NCBI RefSeq assembly: GCF_050596425.1 | Contig: NZ_CP192292.1 | Location: forward strand, 2,790,001-2,854,000 | Reading direction: 5' to 3' | Length of the DNA: 64,000 nt | Origin: G963665925 sp050596425 | GTDB taxonomy: Bacteria > Bacillota > Clostridia > Peptostreptococcales > Acidaminobacteraceae | In this document: positions 1 through 7,919 of the stretch, one piece after another | How the letters are laid out: each line of letters opens with the position of its first letter | Position numbering within the stretch: position 1 is the first letter of the stretch | The notes under the pieces: model-generated | What the model saw: only the letters and a program-made list of their open reading frames with translations | Database searches by the model: none | Told to the model about the DNA's origin: nothing | Position numbers and translations under genes: made by a program

Positions 1-905
1 GCATATACACCTTCCACACTGGTTTCCATATGGTCATCCACTTCAACGCCCTTGCGACTCACCTTGAGATTCAAATTGCTAAGGCCTTTTAAATTGGGTT
101 CTCGACCAAGACTCACAAGAATATGATCACTTTCAACCGTGTTTTTCTCACCACCGACCTCATAGTGAACCCGATTTTCGTCAATAGACTGAATATCAAC
201 GCCTGTAATGATTTGAACCCCTTCTTTGATCAAATGTTTTTGCATGGTTTCCTGGACATCTTTATCAAGAAACTTTAAAACTTTATCAGATCGCTGGAGC
301 AGTGTCACTTTTGTACCAAGACTGTTATAGAGGGTTGCAAATTCGACTGCAATAACACCTCCACCTAGAATGGTTAGACTTTCTGGCCTCTGTGGGAGGG
401 CAATTGCCCCTGTGCTATCCACACTGTGACCCTCAAGAAAAGACTCACGTAGACCTGGAATATCCGGCACCCTTGTTGTTGAGCCTGTTGCTAGGATTAA
501 ATTTTTCCCTTTATACTCAGTGCCATCAACATCAATGGTGTTTTTGTCAATGACCGTACCAAAACCCTCAACATAATCTATACCGTTGTGCTTGACAAGT
601 TGCCTGACGCCACCAGTCAGTTTTTTGACAACCTTGTCCTTACGTTTCATTAAATTTTTCCAGTTAATGGTGACTGAATCCATGCTTTCAATATCAATGC
701 CAAATTCAGTGGCATTCATCATGTCTTTATAGAGATTGGCCGTTCGCAACAAAGTCTTTGTTGGAATACAACCATAGTTTAGGCACACCCCACCAATTTT
801 GTGAGCTTCTATAAGAAGAACCTCAGCGCCTAGTTGCGCACCTTTTATAGCCGCAACATAGCCTCCGGGTCCGCCACCCAATACAATGATGTCATAATTT
901 TTCAT
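1..905 (-). CDS. lpdA: Dihydrolipoamide dehydrogenase (E3), C-terminus cut by window edge
   Basis: FAD flavoprotein that reoxidises the dihydrolipoyl group of E2 and passes electrons to NAD+. The first 301 codons are visible and the rest lies beyond the left edge. The N-terminus has the FAD-binding GGGPGG (residues 10-15) and the redox disulphide C41-LNYG-C46 followed by IPTK. A second Rossmann motif (ILGGGVIAVEFA) marks the NAD domain. There is no N-terminal lipoyl domain, unlike some clostridial E3 proteins. The ATG at 905 has AGGAGG a few bases upstream and lies 16 nt after the E2 stop, so this is the last visible gene of the E1alpha-E1beta-E2-E3 operon. Confidence 0.95.
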   Translation of the reverse strand, partial: MKNYDIIVLGGGPGGYVAAIKGAQLGAEVLLIEAHKIGGVCLNYGCIPTKTLLRTANLYKDMMNATEFGIDIESMDSVTINWKNLMKRKDKVVKKLTGGVRQLVKHNGIDYVEGFGTVIDKNTIDVDGTEYKGKNLILATGSTTRVPDIPGLRESFLEGHSVDSTGAIALPQRPESLTILGGGVIAVEFATLYNSLGTKVTLLQRSDKVLKFLDKDVQETMQKHLIKEGVQIITGVDIQSIDENRVHYEVGGEKNTVESDHILVSLGREPNLKGLSNLNLKVSRKGVEVDDHMETSVEGVY

Positions 906-921
906 ATTGTCCTCCTCCCTT

Positions 922-2319
922 CTAGCTCATTAAAAGAAGGTCTGGGTCTTCAAGAAGCCTTTTTAAGGTTCTCATAAAACGACCTGCATCTGCACCATCT
1001 ATGATTCTATGATCAAACGACATCGATAATGGCATGATACGCCTTATAACTATTTCATCATCGACAACCACTGGTTTTTTCGTAATTGCACCAATGCCCA
1101 GAACAGCCGATTCTGGATACCTAATAATCGGTACACCAAAGCTTGAACCAAAAGCTCCATAATTTGTTATGGTAAAGGTTCCATGTGTCAGTTCATCTGT
1201 ATGCAGTTTCTTTTCCTTGCCCCGGCTGCTCAAATCATCAATAGCATGAGCCAGTTCAAGAATGCCTTTTTGATCGGCATTATGAATCACTGGCACAATA
1301 AGACCATGAGGGGCATCCACTGCGATACCAATATTATAGAACTTTTTAATGATTATTTCTTCTTCCTCTTGATGATAGGACGCGTTCAAAATTTTATGTT
1401 GCTTAAGTGCTGACGTGACAGCTTTCACTATAAAGGCTAAATAGGTCAACTTAATATCTTTGTCCTTTGCCATGTCTTTTGTTCGTGTCCTGTATTCAAC
1501 CAGCCCTGTCACATCCACTTCATCCATTACAGCTGTGTGAGGAATTGTATACTTTGACTGGGTCATATTGGCTGCAATGGTCTTTCTAATCATCGACATA
1601 GGCACACGTTCAATAAGCGCCTCAGGTTCTTTAGGCACATAGGATGGTTGTCCATGATCTATACTTGAATGGCCCTTTATATCCTTGCCTTTATTATGAG
1701 ATTTTGACTCGCCTTGTTCTTCAGTTTTAGCCTGAATGTCATGGGCCTTCTGTATGTCTGCTTTCAAAATACGACCTGCAGGGCCTGTGCCCTCAATGGT
1801 TTTTATGTCAATGCCCAAGTCCTTGGCCATTTTCCTTGCCACAGGCGTGGCGAGAACTTTTTTAATTTTATCCATAGTGGATGGTTTGCTTTGACCTTCC
1901 GAACTTGAAGCGATCACTTCTGATGACACTTCGATTTCACCAACCACACTTGTACTGCCCTGTTCTTCCACGGTTTCAGAATGACTTTCAGACTCATCAG
2001 ATGCAGACTGACCCGTGTCTGAATGCACTGAATCTGCCTGAGCTTCTTCCTCATCCACTTCCATGTTTGAACGGACGCCCTCCTGACCATCATCTATTAA
2101 GACGATGGTTTGACCCACTTCAATTTTATCTCCAGGTTTCCACTGAAGTTTTTTCACTGTGCCACTGACAGGAGACGGAATATCGGCTGTGACCTTGTCC
2201 GTCTCAATGGCCATGATGGATTCACCTTCTTCAACTTGACCATCAACATCCACAAATATTTTAAACACAACACCCTCATGGACGCCTTCGCCAACGTCTG
2301 CGAATTTTACCTGAAACAT
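922..2319 (-). CDS. pdhC: Dihydrolipoamide acyltransferase (E2) of 2-oxoacid dehydrogenase complex
   Basis: E2 core of a pyruvate- or branched-chain-type dehydrogenase, 465 aa. It carries the acyl group on a lipoyl arm and transfers it to CoA. One lipoyl domain (about 1-78) has the target lysine K42 in ETDKVTADIPSP. A long acidic Ser/Glu-rich linker (about 80-150) follows, then the peripheral-subunit-binding domain (ATPVARKMAKDLGID...GPAGRILKADI, about 157-195). The catalytic domain ends with the CAT-type motif SFDHRIIDGAD, catalytic H437. AGGAGG precedes the ATG. It lies 11 nt downstream of the E1beta gene. Substrate specificity cannot be read from the sequence, so the pdh naming is by operon type. 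Confidence 0.95.
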   Translation of the reverse strand: MFQVKFADVGEGVHEGVVFKIFVDVDGQVEEGESIMAIETDKVTADIPSPVSGTVKKLQWKPGDKIEVGQTIVLIDDGQEGVRSNMEVDEEEAQADSVHSDTGQSASDESESHSETVEEQGSTSVVGEIEVSSEVIASSSEGQSKPSTMDKIKKVLATPVARKMAKDLGIDIKTIEGTGPAGRILKADIQKAHDIQAKTEEQGESKSHNKGKDIKGHSSIDHGQPSYVPKEPEALIERVPMSMIRKTIAANMTQSKYTIPHTAVMDEVDVTGLVEYRTRTKDMAKDKDIKLTYLAFIVKAVTSALKQHKILNASYHQEEEEIIIKKFYNIGIAVDAPHGLIVPVIHNADQKGILELAHAIDDLSSRGKEKKLHTDELTHGTFTITNYGAFGSSFGVPIIRYPESAVLGIGAITKKPVVVDDEIVIRRIMPLSMSFDHRIIDGADAGRFMRTLKRLLEDPDLLLMS

Positions 2320-2330
2320 TTAGTCACCTC

Positions 2331-3311
2331 CTAAAATTCCAATACTTTTATAAGCTCTTTTTCAATCGTCTTTGGATTTGGCAAATAATGATGCTCTCCC
2401 TTTGGAAGTGGTACGATGATGTCCGGTGGTGCGATGCGCGTTGGCGGTGCTTCAAGGTATAAAAAAGCTCCTTCATTTACAATGGAAATAAGTTCTGCAC
2501 CCGTACCAAATGACCGCACAGCCTCATGAACCACGACAAATCGTCCTGTTTTTTGTACAGACTCTATGATGGTTTTTTTGTCAATTGGCGAAATCGTTCT
2601 TAGATCAATATGTTCGATACTATGCTTTCCGTCTGCCTCAAGGGCATCTATAGCCTTTTGTGTATCCCTTGTCATGGCTCCCCACGAAACCACCGTTAAG
2701 TCAGTGCCTTCTTGTATCACTCTCGCCTTACCAATTTCAATCTCATAATCATCTTCTGGCACTTCTTGCTTAAAGGCCCTGTAGATTCGCTTAGGTTCTA
2801 AGAATACAACTGGATCAGGGTCACGAATAGCCGCTATTAAAAGTCCCTTGGCATCATATGGTGTTGATGGTACAACCACCTTGAGACCTGGTATGTGGGC
2901 AAATAATGTTTCCAAACTCTCCGAGTGGTGCTCTAAGGCTCGTACACCAGCACCGTATGGCATTCGAATAACCATTGGCACAGTGAAATTGCCCCGGCTT
3001 CGATTGCGCATCCGCGCTGCATGGGTAACGATTTGATTGTAACCTGGAAACATGAATCCTGAGAACTGCATTTCAACAACTGGCTTCAAACCATTTATAG
3101 CCATACCTATGCCCGAACCAATGATTGAAGATTCAGCCAGAACAGAGTCAAAGCAACGCTTCTCACCATACTTAGCTTGAAGGCCTTTGGTCGCTCTAAA
3201 TACGCCACCTTCATAACCGACATCCTCACCATATACAACGACCGTATCATCTAGCCCCATTTCCACATCGAGAGCATTGGTGATCGCTTCAATTAAGTTG
3301 AGTACCAACAT
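2331..3311 (-). CDS. pdhB: 2-oxoacid (pyruvate) dehydrogenase E1 beta subunit
   Basis: Beta subunit of the thiamine-diphosphate-dependent E1 decarboxylase, 326 aa, a normal family length. It pairs with the E1alpha encoded immediately upstream to form the alpha2beta2 enzyme that decarboxylates the 2-oxoacid and acylates lipoyl-E2. The conserved YGEDVGYEGGVFRATKGL segment (about 27-44) and E60 (AESSIIGSGIGMA), the glutamate that activates the thiazolium ring, are present. The transketolase C-terminal domain follows (VVSWG, about 208). The ATG starts directly after the stop of the preceding fusion gene (TAAATG), so translation is probably coupled. Confidence 0.95.
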   Translation of the reverse strand: MLVLNLIEAITNALDVEMGLDDTVVVYGEDVGYEGGVFRATKGLQAKYGEKRCFDSVLAESSIIGSGIGMAINGLKPVVEMQFSGFMFPGYNQIVTHAARMRNRSRGNFTVPMVIRMPYGAGVRALEHHSESLETLFAHIPGLKVVVPSTPYDAKGLLIAAIRDPDPVVFLEPKRIYRAFKQEVPEDDYEIEIGKARVIQEGTDLTVVSWGAMTRDTQKAIDALEADGKHSIEHIDLRTISPIDKKTIIESVQKTGRFVVVHEAVRSFGTGAELISIVNEGAFLYLEAPPTRIAPPDIIVPLPKGEHHYLPNPKTIEKELIKVLEF

Positions 3312-5291
3312 TTATTTTCCCTCCTCTGCTCTTCTTTTAAGTTCTTTGTACTGGTTTTCAAGGGCTGGTGTCATTTTTTCATAGGTGTAGCTGAAAACAT
3401 CCTCCAGTGGAACCAGTCCTGATTTTTCAACTTCTTCAAAAGTGCTTCTCACTTCGTCTTCATACTCTTTTCTAAGGGCCTCATCTTTTTCGTCATTCCA
3501 AAGCCCTTGAGCAATTAAGTATTTTCTAAATCTATCAATCGGGTCTTTCTCTTGCCACTCTTCAACTTCAGTATTATCACGATAGACTGTTGGATCATCT
3601 GCAGTTGTATGGGCCCCCAGTCTATAAGTGTAGGCTTCAATAAGGGTTGGGCCCTCTCCATTTCGCGCCCTGTCAACAGCCATTTTTGTCACAGCATATA
3701 CTGCAAAAATATCATTTCCATCTACCTGATACCCTGGAATACCATAGGCGAGTGATTTCTGAGCAATGGTCTTGGCTCTTGTTTGAATGGCCCGTCTAGT
3801 TGATATGGCAAACTGGTTGTTTTGAACGATAAAAACGCAAGGTACATTCATCACGCCTGCAAAGTTAAGAGCTTCATGGAAATCTCCCTGAGATGTGCCA
3901 CCATCCCCCACATAACCAAGAACAACATCATTTTCTCCCTTGTATACAGAGGCATAGGCTAGGCCAGTGGCATGTTGCAACTGAGAAGCAATCGGAATGC
4001 TTACAGGTAATATTCTAACGTCTTCAGGCATTTTCATGCCTTCTTCATTGCCATACCAGTACAACAATATTTTATATAGTGGAGCTTCTCTATAAAGCCA
4101 TGCACCGAGTTCTCTGAAGGCCGATGCCACCCAGTCAGTTTTCTCAGATGCTGCTATGGTTCCAACCTGTGCAGCCTCCTGACCCAAGTTAGGTGCATAT
4201 GTTAATATACGACCCTGTCTTTGAAATTGAAGTGTCTTTGTATCAGTCACCCGGCTTTTGACCATGGTCTTATACATGCTTAATAACTTTTCATCAGGAA
4301 TATCCGGCTTTAGTTCTGGGTGAACGATATGACCATCCTTATCCATAATCTGTATCATTTCGTCTGTTAAGGGATTGTAGTTTTCAAATAACACGTTCAT
4401 GCCTCCTTCTGGTTTATCACCGTCTTTTTTACTTTTGCTTTCAAAATTTGTTATGAGACTTTCCGAAAAAAAGTGCCCTTTATACTGACCCTTCTTAACC
4501 TGGTACTCTCTTCCCGTTTCTGAAGTGTACTTAAAATCAGGTGTTTCTCCATACAGCCAGGTCAAGCTTTTAAAACCATCTACATAATGCCTAAGAAGAT
4601 CCCAATCTTCAACGATGTCCTGTGGTTTATGTACTGACACATGTCCAAGATTGAATTCTGTAGCTATGGCTTCAATGACACTGGCCTTGATACGGTCCAT
4701 GCTCATTATGTCATTACCTTTTTTCAAGTTGACCACTGGGCTTTTAATAGACTTGACGGATTTTGACTGATAGGCCTCATGTTCAAAATTTAAAACCTCC
4801 CATAGAGCGGATTCATCCACATCTACAAGTAGTGTGCAGTGGTGCATTTTTCTCTTCTTATACATGTAAAATGCACTCCCTGTAACCTTATGCCCCTGCC
4901 ACCTTAAGTCATATCTGTCTGTGGCTTGAAGTTGCAAGCCAAATTTTGAAGCAGCTGCTTGTATGACTCTTAGATTTTTATAACAATCGGATTTTCTATG
5001 GGGACTTATAAATGACACATTCAAATTCCCTTCATCATGATAGACTGTGCCACCTCCAGACTTTCTTCTCAACAAGGGAATTTCATTCGCCTCCATTTTG
5101 TCCAATTTCAATTCCTTCCACGGATTTTGATTTCGTCCAATAAAGGCGCAAGGGGCATTGATCCAAAGAAAAAATATCTGATGATATTGTTCAAGCTCCG
5201 TCAACAGATAGTACTCTAAGGCCTGATTAAAATATGGGTCATTTTGATCTGAATACAGTATTAGCGTTTCCGATTTATTAATTGTCTCCAT
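3312..5291 (-). CDS. lplA-pdhA: Lipoate-protein ligase A fused to E1 alpha subunit
   Basis: One 659-codon frame holds two enzymes. Residues 1 to about 297 are a lipoate-protein ligase that adenylates lipoate and attaches it to E2: RRKSGGGTVYHD (75-86), lysine K135 in HKVTGSA, and HH150-151 are the family motifs. Its C-terminal accessory domain looks cut short, with about 50 residues left after WLYGETP. Residues 298-659 match a complete Firmicutes PdhA-type E1alpha: TPP/Mg motif GDGGTSQG (462-469) to NN (490-491), and the YRLGAHTTADDP loop (556-567). The junction carries a perfect ribosome binding site (separate entry), so free E1alpha may also be made. The ATG at 5291 has GGAGAG upstream. It is the first gene of the operon. 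The fusion could also arise from a lost stop codon or a sequence error. Confidence 0.9.
   Translation of the reverse strand: METINKSETLILYSDQNDPYFNQALEYYLLTELEQYHQIFFLWINAPCAFIGRNQNPWKELKLDKMEANEIPLLRRKSGGGTVYHDEGNLNVSFISPHRKSDCYKNLRVIQAAASKFGLQLQATDRYDLRWQGHKVTGSAFYMYKKRKMHHCTLLVDVDESALWEVLNFEHEAYQSKSVKSIKSPVVNLKKGNDIMSMDRIKASVIEAIATEFNLGHVSVHKPQDIVEDWDLLRHYVDGFKSLTWLYGETPDFKYTSETGREYQVKKGQYKGHFFSESLITNFESKSKKDGDKPEGGMNVLFENYNPLTDEMIQIMDKDGHIVHPELKPDIPDEKLLSMYKTMVKSRVTDTKTLQFQRQGRILTYAPNLGQEAAQVGTIAASEKTDWVASAFRELGAWLYREAPLYKILLYWYGNEEGMKMPEDVRILPVSIPIASQLQHATGLAYASVYKGENDVVLGYVGDGGTSQGDFHEALNFAGVMNVPCVFIVQNNQFAISTRRAIQTRAKTIAQKSLAYGIPGYQVDGNDIFAVYAVTKMAVDRARNGEGPTLIEAYTYRLGAHTTADDPTVYRDNTEVEEWQEKDPIDRFRKYLIAQGLWNDEKDEALRKEYEDEVRSTFEEVEKSGLVPLEDVFSYTYEKMTPALENQYKELKRRAEEGK
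4392..4408 (-). promoter_or_regulatory. Internal ribosome binding site at the ligase/E1alpha junction
   Basis: AAGGAGG (4408-4402) lies inside the fused frame. It is 1 nt before an in-frame ATG (4400-4398) and 7 nt before an in-frame GTG (4394-4392). The GTG spacing is optimal and would start E1alpha at Leu-Phe-Glu-Asn, the expected beginning of the free subunit. This is what the intergenic region of two adjacent genes would look like after loss of the upstream stop codon. Use in the cell is inferred. Confidence 0.6.
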
Positions 5292-5319
5292 ATTGTCTCT
5301 CCAAACCTGATTTTTATCT

Positions 5320-5349
5320 CTTATACCCGAAGCCTCTAATACTTACCAA
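5320..5349 (-). promoter_or_regulatory. Candidate promoter of the lplA-pdhABCD operon
   Basis: TTGGTA (5349-5344), an 18-nt spacer and TATAAG (5325-5320) on the minus strand lie 29 nt before the fusion start. Both boxes are imperfect matches to the sigma-A consensus. It is placed between the terminator of the cdsA operon and the first dehydrogenase gene, where a promoter is needed. Confidence 0.35.
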
Positions 5350-5408
5350 ATAAGTGATATTTGTTATCATTTAATTTACAATTGATTCATTTATCTCATT
5401 TTAAGCAC

Positions 5409-5434
5409 AAAAAACACACACCAGAAGGTGTGTG
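5409..5434 (-). terminator. Rho-independent terminator after cdsA
   Basis: The minus strand has an 8-bp stem CACACACC / GGTGTGTG (5434-5427 and 5422-5415), a 4-nt loop, and six T directly after (complement of 5414-5409). It separates the pyrH-cdsA operon from the dehydrogenase operon. An A-rich tract on the other side could also make it work in the opposite direction. Confidence 0.9.
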
Positions 5435-5512
5435 CTCTAAACTTTTTTTAAAGACTTAATCTTATTTCTTTAGGACATTCTTTGAATCATACACTCGTAG
5501 ACGCTCTGAAAA

Positions 5513-6310
5513 TTACAACAAATGTGCCCATTTCATATAGAAGAATATGAAATAATATATGAATGGACCGGTCAGAATAATGCTATCAAACCTATCGAGA
5601 ACGCCTCCATGACCTGGCATTATTTTGCCGTAATCTTTAATACCGCAGTAGCGCTTTATTTTTGATGCAATCAAATCACCACTTTGGGCCAAAATACTGC
5701 CTATTAGCCCTAAGAAAATTGCAAAGGTCATAAATTCAGGTTTGAACATGTAGGCAAAGCCCACTGAAAGCAGCGTTGCGCCCACAAGGCCACCGATAGA
5801 CCCCTCAATTGTCTTTTTAGGCGACACATGTTCAATCAACTTATGTCGGCCAAAAAGGCGACCTGCGAAATATGCAAAAGTGTCTGATCCCCATGCTAAT
5901 ATAAAGATATACCATATGTAGAAATTGCTATCCACACTGGAAATTAAGGATATATGGAAAAATGAAAACGCCACATAGAAAAAACCCAAAAAGGTCAGTG
6001 CCATATCAAGAATGGCTTCATGCTTACTCAACACGTTATATATGAGAACGTTGTATAAAAACATAAAGACTATGGCAATATAAAATATTGGCCCCACATC
6101 AAGGAAACCTGCCCCGTATAATACAAATGTATATGTGTAACCCAATTTTGCTGATGGTTTATAACCAGCCAATCTAAACGCATGATAAAACTCGTAAAGT
6201 CCAATAAGACTCAGCAGCATAGCTGCAAATTTTATGTAGTTCCCACCCATTAGCACCACAAACAGTAGAATTGGCAATGCCACAAGACTGGATATTAATC
6301 TCTTTAACAT
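5513..6310 (-). CDS. cdsA: Phosphatidate cytidylyltransferase
   Basis: Integral membrane enzyme that makes CDP-diacylglycerol from phosphatidic acid and CTP, the precursor of phospholipids. 265 aa with about seven to eight hydrophobic segments. The C-terminal family signature runs from S216 (SKIKRYCGIKDYGK) to D242 (PGHGGVLDRFD) and is complete. The ATG has AGGAGG upstream and lies 9 nt after uppS, so the two are co-transcribed. In Bacillus dxr follows; here a terminator follows instead. Confidence 0.96.
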   Translation of the reverse strand: MLKRLISSLVALPILLFVVLMGGNYIKFAAMLLSLIGLYEFYHAFRLAGYKPSAKLGYTYTFVLYGAGFLDVGPIFYIAIVFMFLYNVLIYNVLSKHEAILDMALTFLGFFYVAFSFFHISLISSVDSNFYIWYIFILAWGSDTFAYFAGRLFGRHKLIEHVSPKKTIEGSIGGLVGATLLSVGFAYMFKPEFMTFAIFLGLIGSILAQSGDLIASKIKRYCGIKDYGKIMPGHGGVLDRFDSIILTGPFIYYFIFFYMKWAHLL

Positions 6311-6319
6311 CTAATCCTC

Positions 6320-7024
6320 CTATAATTTGCCGAATCTCCTGTGACGATTTTGATACTCTTCAATCGCATTCTCAAGAGCATCTCCATTAAAATCTGGCCA
6401 GTACATATCTGTAAACACAAATTCAGTATAGGCAAATTGCCAAAGCAGGAAATTACTGAGTCGTACTTCACCCGAAGTCCTGATCATCAAATCAGGGTCT
6501 GGCGTACCAGCTGTATATAGGTTGTTGCTTATCAAGGCATCGTCAATGTTTTCTACATCCAATTGACCATTCTTTACATCTGTTGATATGCGTTTAACAG
6601 CACGAACAATTTCATCACGCGCGCCATAATTCAGGGCGATATGAACAGTCATAGACGTGTTGTTGGCAGTCAAATCGATGGATTTCTTCAGCTCATTTTG
6701 TGCCAGTTTTGGCAGTCGTGATGTGTCTCCAATCACATTTATCTTAATATTGTTCTCGTGAAGTTTTTTAGTCTCTGACTTCAAGTAGGCCACCAAAAGA
6801 TTCATTAGCCCCTTCACTTCATCTTCAGGTCTTTTCCAATTCTCTGTTGAAAATGCATAGAATGTCATGTGTTTTACCCCAAGGTCTCCACCTCGTTCAA
6901 TGACATCTCTTAAAGTCTCCACACCAGCTTTATGCCCTGCAACTCTTGGAAGGTTTCTCTTTTTGGCCCAGCGGCCGTTTCCATCCATGATAATCGCTAT
7001 ATGCTGAGGTATATTGTTTTTCAA
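6320..7024 (-). CDS. uppS: Isoprenyl transferase (undecaprenyl diphosphate synthase)
   Basis: Cis-prenyltransferase that extends farnesyl diphosphate with isopentenyl units to undecaprenyl diphosphate, the lipid carrier for cell-wall synthesis. 234 aa from the chosen start. The IAIIMDGNGRWAK motif contains the catalytic D14, and DLMIRTSGEVRLSNFLLWQ is the C-terminal substrate motif. No ATG is available. Two in-frame TTG codons (7030, 7024) follow AAGGGG; the one at 7024 has 8 nt spacing and the one at 7030 only 2, so I chose 7024. It precedes cdsA in one operon. Confidence 0.95.
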   Translation of the reverse strand: MKNNIPQHIAIIMDGNGRWAKKRNLPRVAGHKAGVETLRDVIERGGDLGVKHMTFYAFSTENWKRPEDEVKGLMNLLVAYLKSETKKLHENNIKINVIGDTSRLPKLAQNELKKSIDLTANNTSMTVHIALNYGARDEIVRAVKRISTDVKNGQLDVENIDDALISNNLYTAGTPDPDLMIRTSGEVRLSNFLLWQFAYTEFVFTDMYWPDFNGDALENAIEEYQNRHRRFGKL

Positions 7025-7075
7025 TTTCAAATCCCCTTTACGTCTTAGTAATTATGCTATATATGTAACTTATCC

Positions 7076-7109
7076 GGGAAAGCGGTCAATATATTTTGGC
7101 CGCTTTCCC
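7076..7109 (-). other. Perfect 10-bp inverted repeat between the 74-aa ORF and uppS
   Basis: Arms GGGAAAGCGG (7076-7085) and CCGCTTTCCC (7100-7109) are perfect complements, with three further inner pairs after one mismatch and an A/T-rich loop. No T-run follows on the minus strand, so it is not a typical terminator. An mRNA processing or stabilising hairpin is possible. A TTGACC box in its 3' arm could also belong to a promoter for uppS. Confidence 0.5.
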
Positions 7110-7130
7110 TCATAAATCAAGGATATGACT

Positions 7131-7355
7131 CTATTTGATTCTATCTTCATATATGTCTGCGAAAAAACCGACCAGTAGTTTAACGCCCTCTTCGGTCACT
7201 TCTTGCTTAATGACTTTAGCATCTTCAATGCCCATAAACTCAGGCTCTTTTCGGGAACGGGTCTCTTGAATGATAATAGAGAGATTCGGGCAATTTGTCC
7301 GAATCTCTCTTCTAGCTTCGTTCAAGTTCAAACCCAGTGTATCTGGGATGTTCAA
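7131..7355 (-). CDS. Small protein, single PASTA-like segment, function unknown
   Basis: 74-aa ORF starting at a TTG, 3 nt after the frr stop, with GGAGG 8 nt before the TTG (the SD lies in the last codons of frr). The N-terminus IPDTLGLNLNEARREI resembles the opening of a PASTA repeat, but there is no kinase or membrane segment and only one copy. The C-terminal half (IKQEVTEEGVKLLVGFFAD) looks like the strand part of such a fold. It is probably translationally coupled to frr. I do not recognise it as a named family; the good SD and position argue that it is a real gene. Confidence 0.65.
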   Translation of the reverse strand: MNIPDTLGLNLNEARREIRTNCPNLSIIIQETRSRKEPEFMGIEDAKVIKQEVTEEGVKLLVGFFADIYEDRIK

Positions 7356-7358
7356 AGA

Positions 7359-7913
7359 TTATACCTCCAGAACTTCAGCTTCTTTAGCTTTTACCATATC
7401 ATCAATTTTTTTGATATGATCATCTGTCATCTTTTGAACTTCTTCTTCTGCTGACTTCAAATCATCATCAGTTAGTTCATTGCTTTTATGCATTTTCTTT
7501 AGCTTATCATTGGCTTCACGGCGCTCATTACGAATAGCAACTTTAGCTGTTTCACCAGTCTTCTTCACTTGCTTTACAAGGTCCTTACGACGCTCTTCTG
7601 TTAGCATTGGAACAGATAGACGGATGATTTTACCATCATTTGATGGGTTCATGCCTAAATCAGAGTTCATAATTGCTTTTTCAATATCAGAAATAGCGCT
7701 TACATCATACGGGTTGATTTGAAGCATACGTGGTTCTGGAACCGTAATGTTGGCAAGCTGAGTCAGTGGTGTTGGCGTTCCATAATACTCTACAGTGATC
7801 TTGTTCAGAATATTTGGATTTGCTCGTCCTGCACGGATTGTCTGTAGGTCTTCTCTTAAAACACCAACTGTTTTTTCCATCTTTTCTTTGATCATTTTAT
7901 GTACTTCATTCAT
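7359..7913 (-). CDS. frr: Ribosome recycling factor
   Basis: Splits the post-termination ribosome with EF-G. 184 aa, the family's usual length, two-domain L shape. Conserved stretches include ILNKITVEYYGTPTPL, PYDVSAISDIEKAI and SVPMLTEERRKDLVKQVKKTGE. It lies 6 nt downstream of pyrH, and its SD (AAGGAGG) covers the last codons of pyrH with a longer than usual spacing of about 11 nt to the ATG. Same order pyrH-frr-uppS-cdsA as in Bacillus. Confidence 0.98.
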   Translation of the reverse strand: MNEVHKMIKEKMEKTVGVLREDLQTIRAGRANPNILNKITVEYYGTPTPLTQLANITVPEPRMLQINPYDVSAISDIEKAIMNSDLGMNPSNDGKIIRLSVPMLTEERRKDLVKQVKKTGETAKVAIRNERREANDKLKKMHKSNELTDDDLKSAEEEVQKMTDDHIKKIDDMVKAKEAEVLEV

Positions 7914-7919
7914 AAGGCA

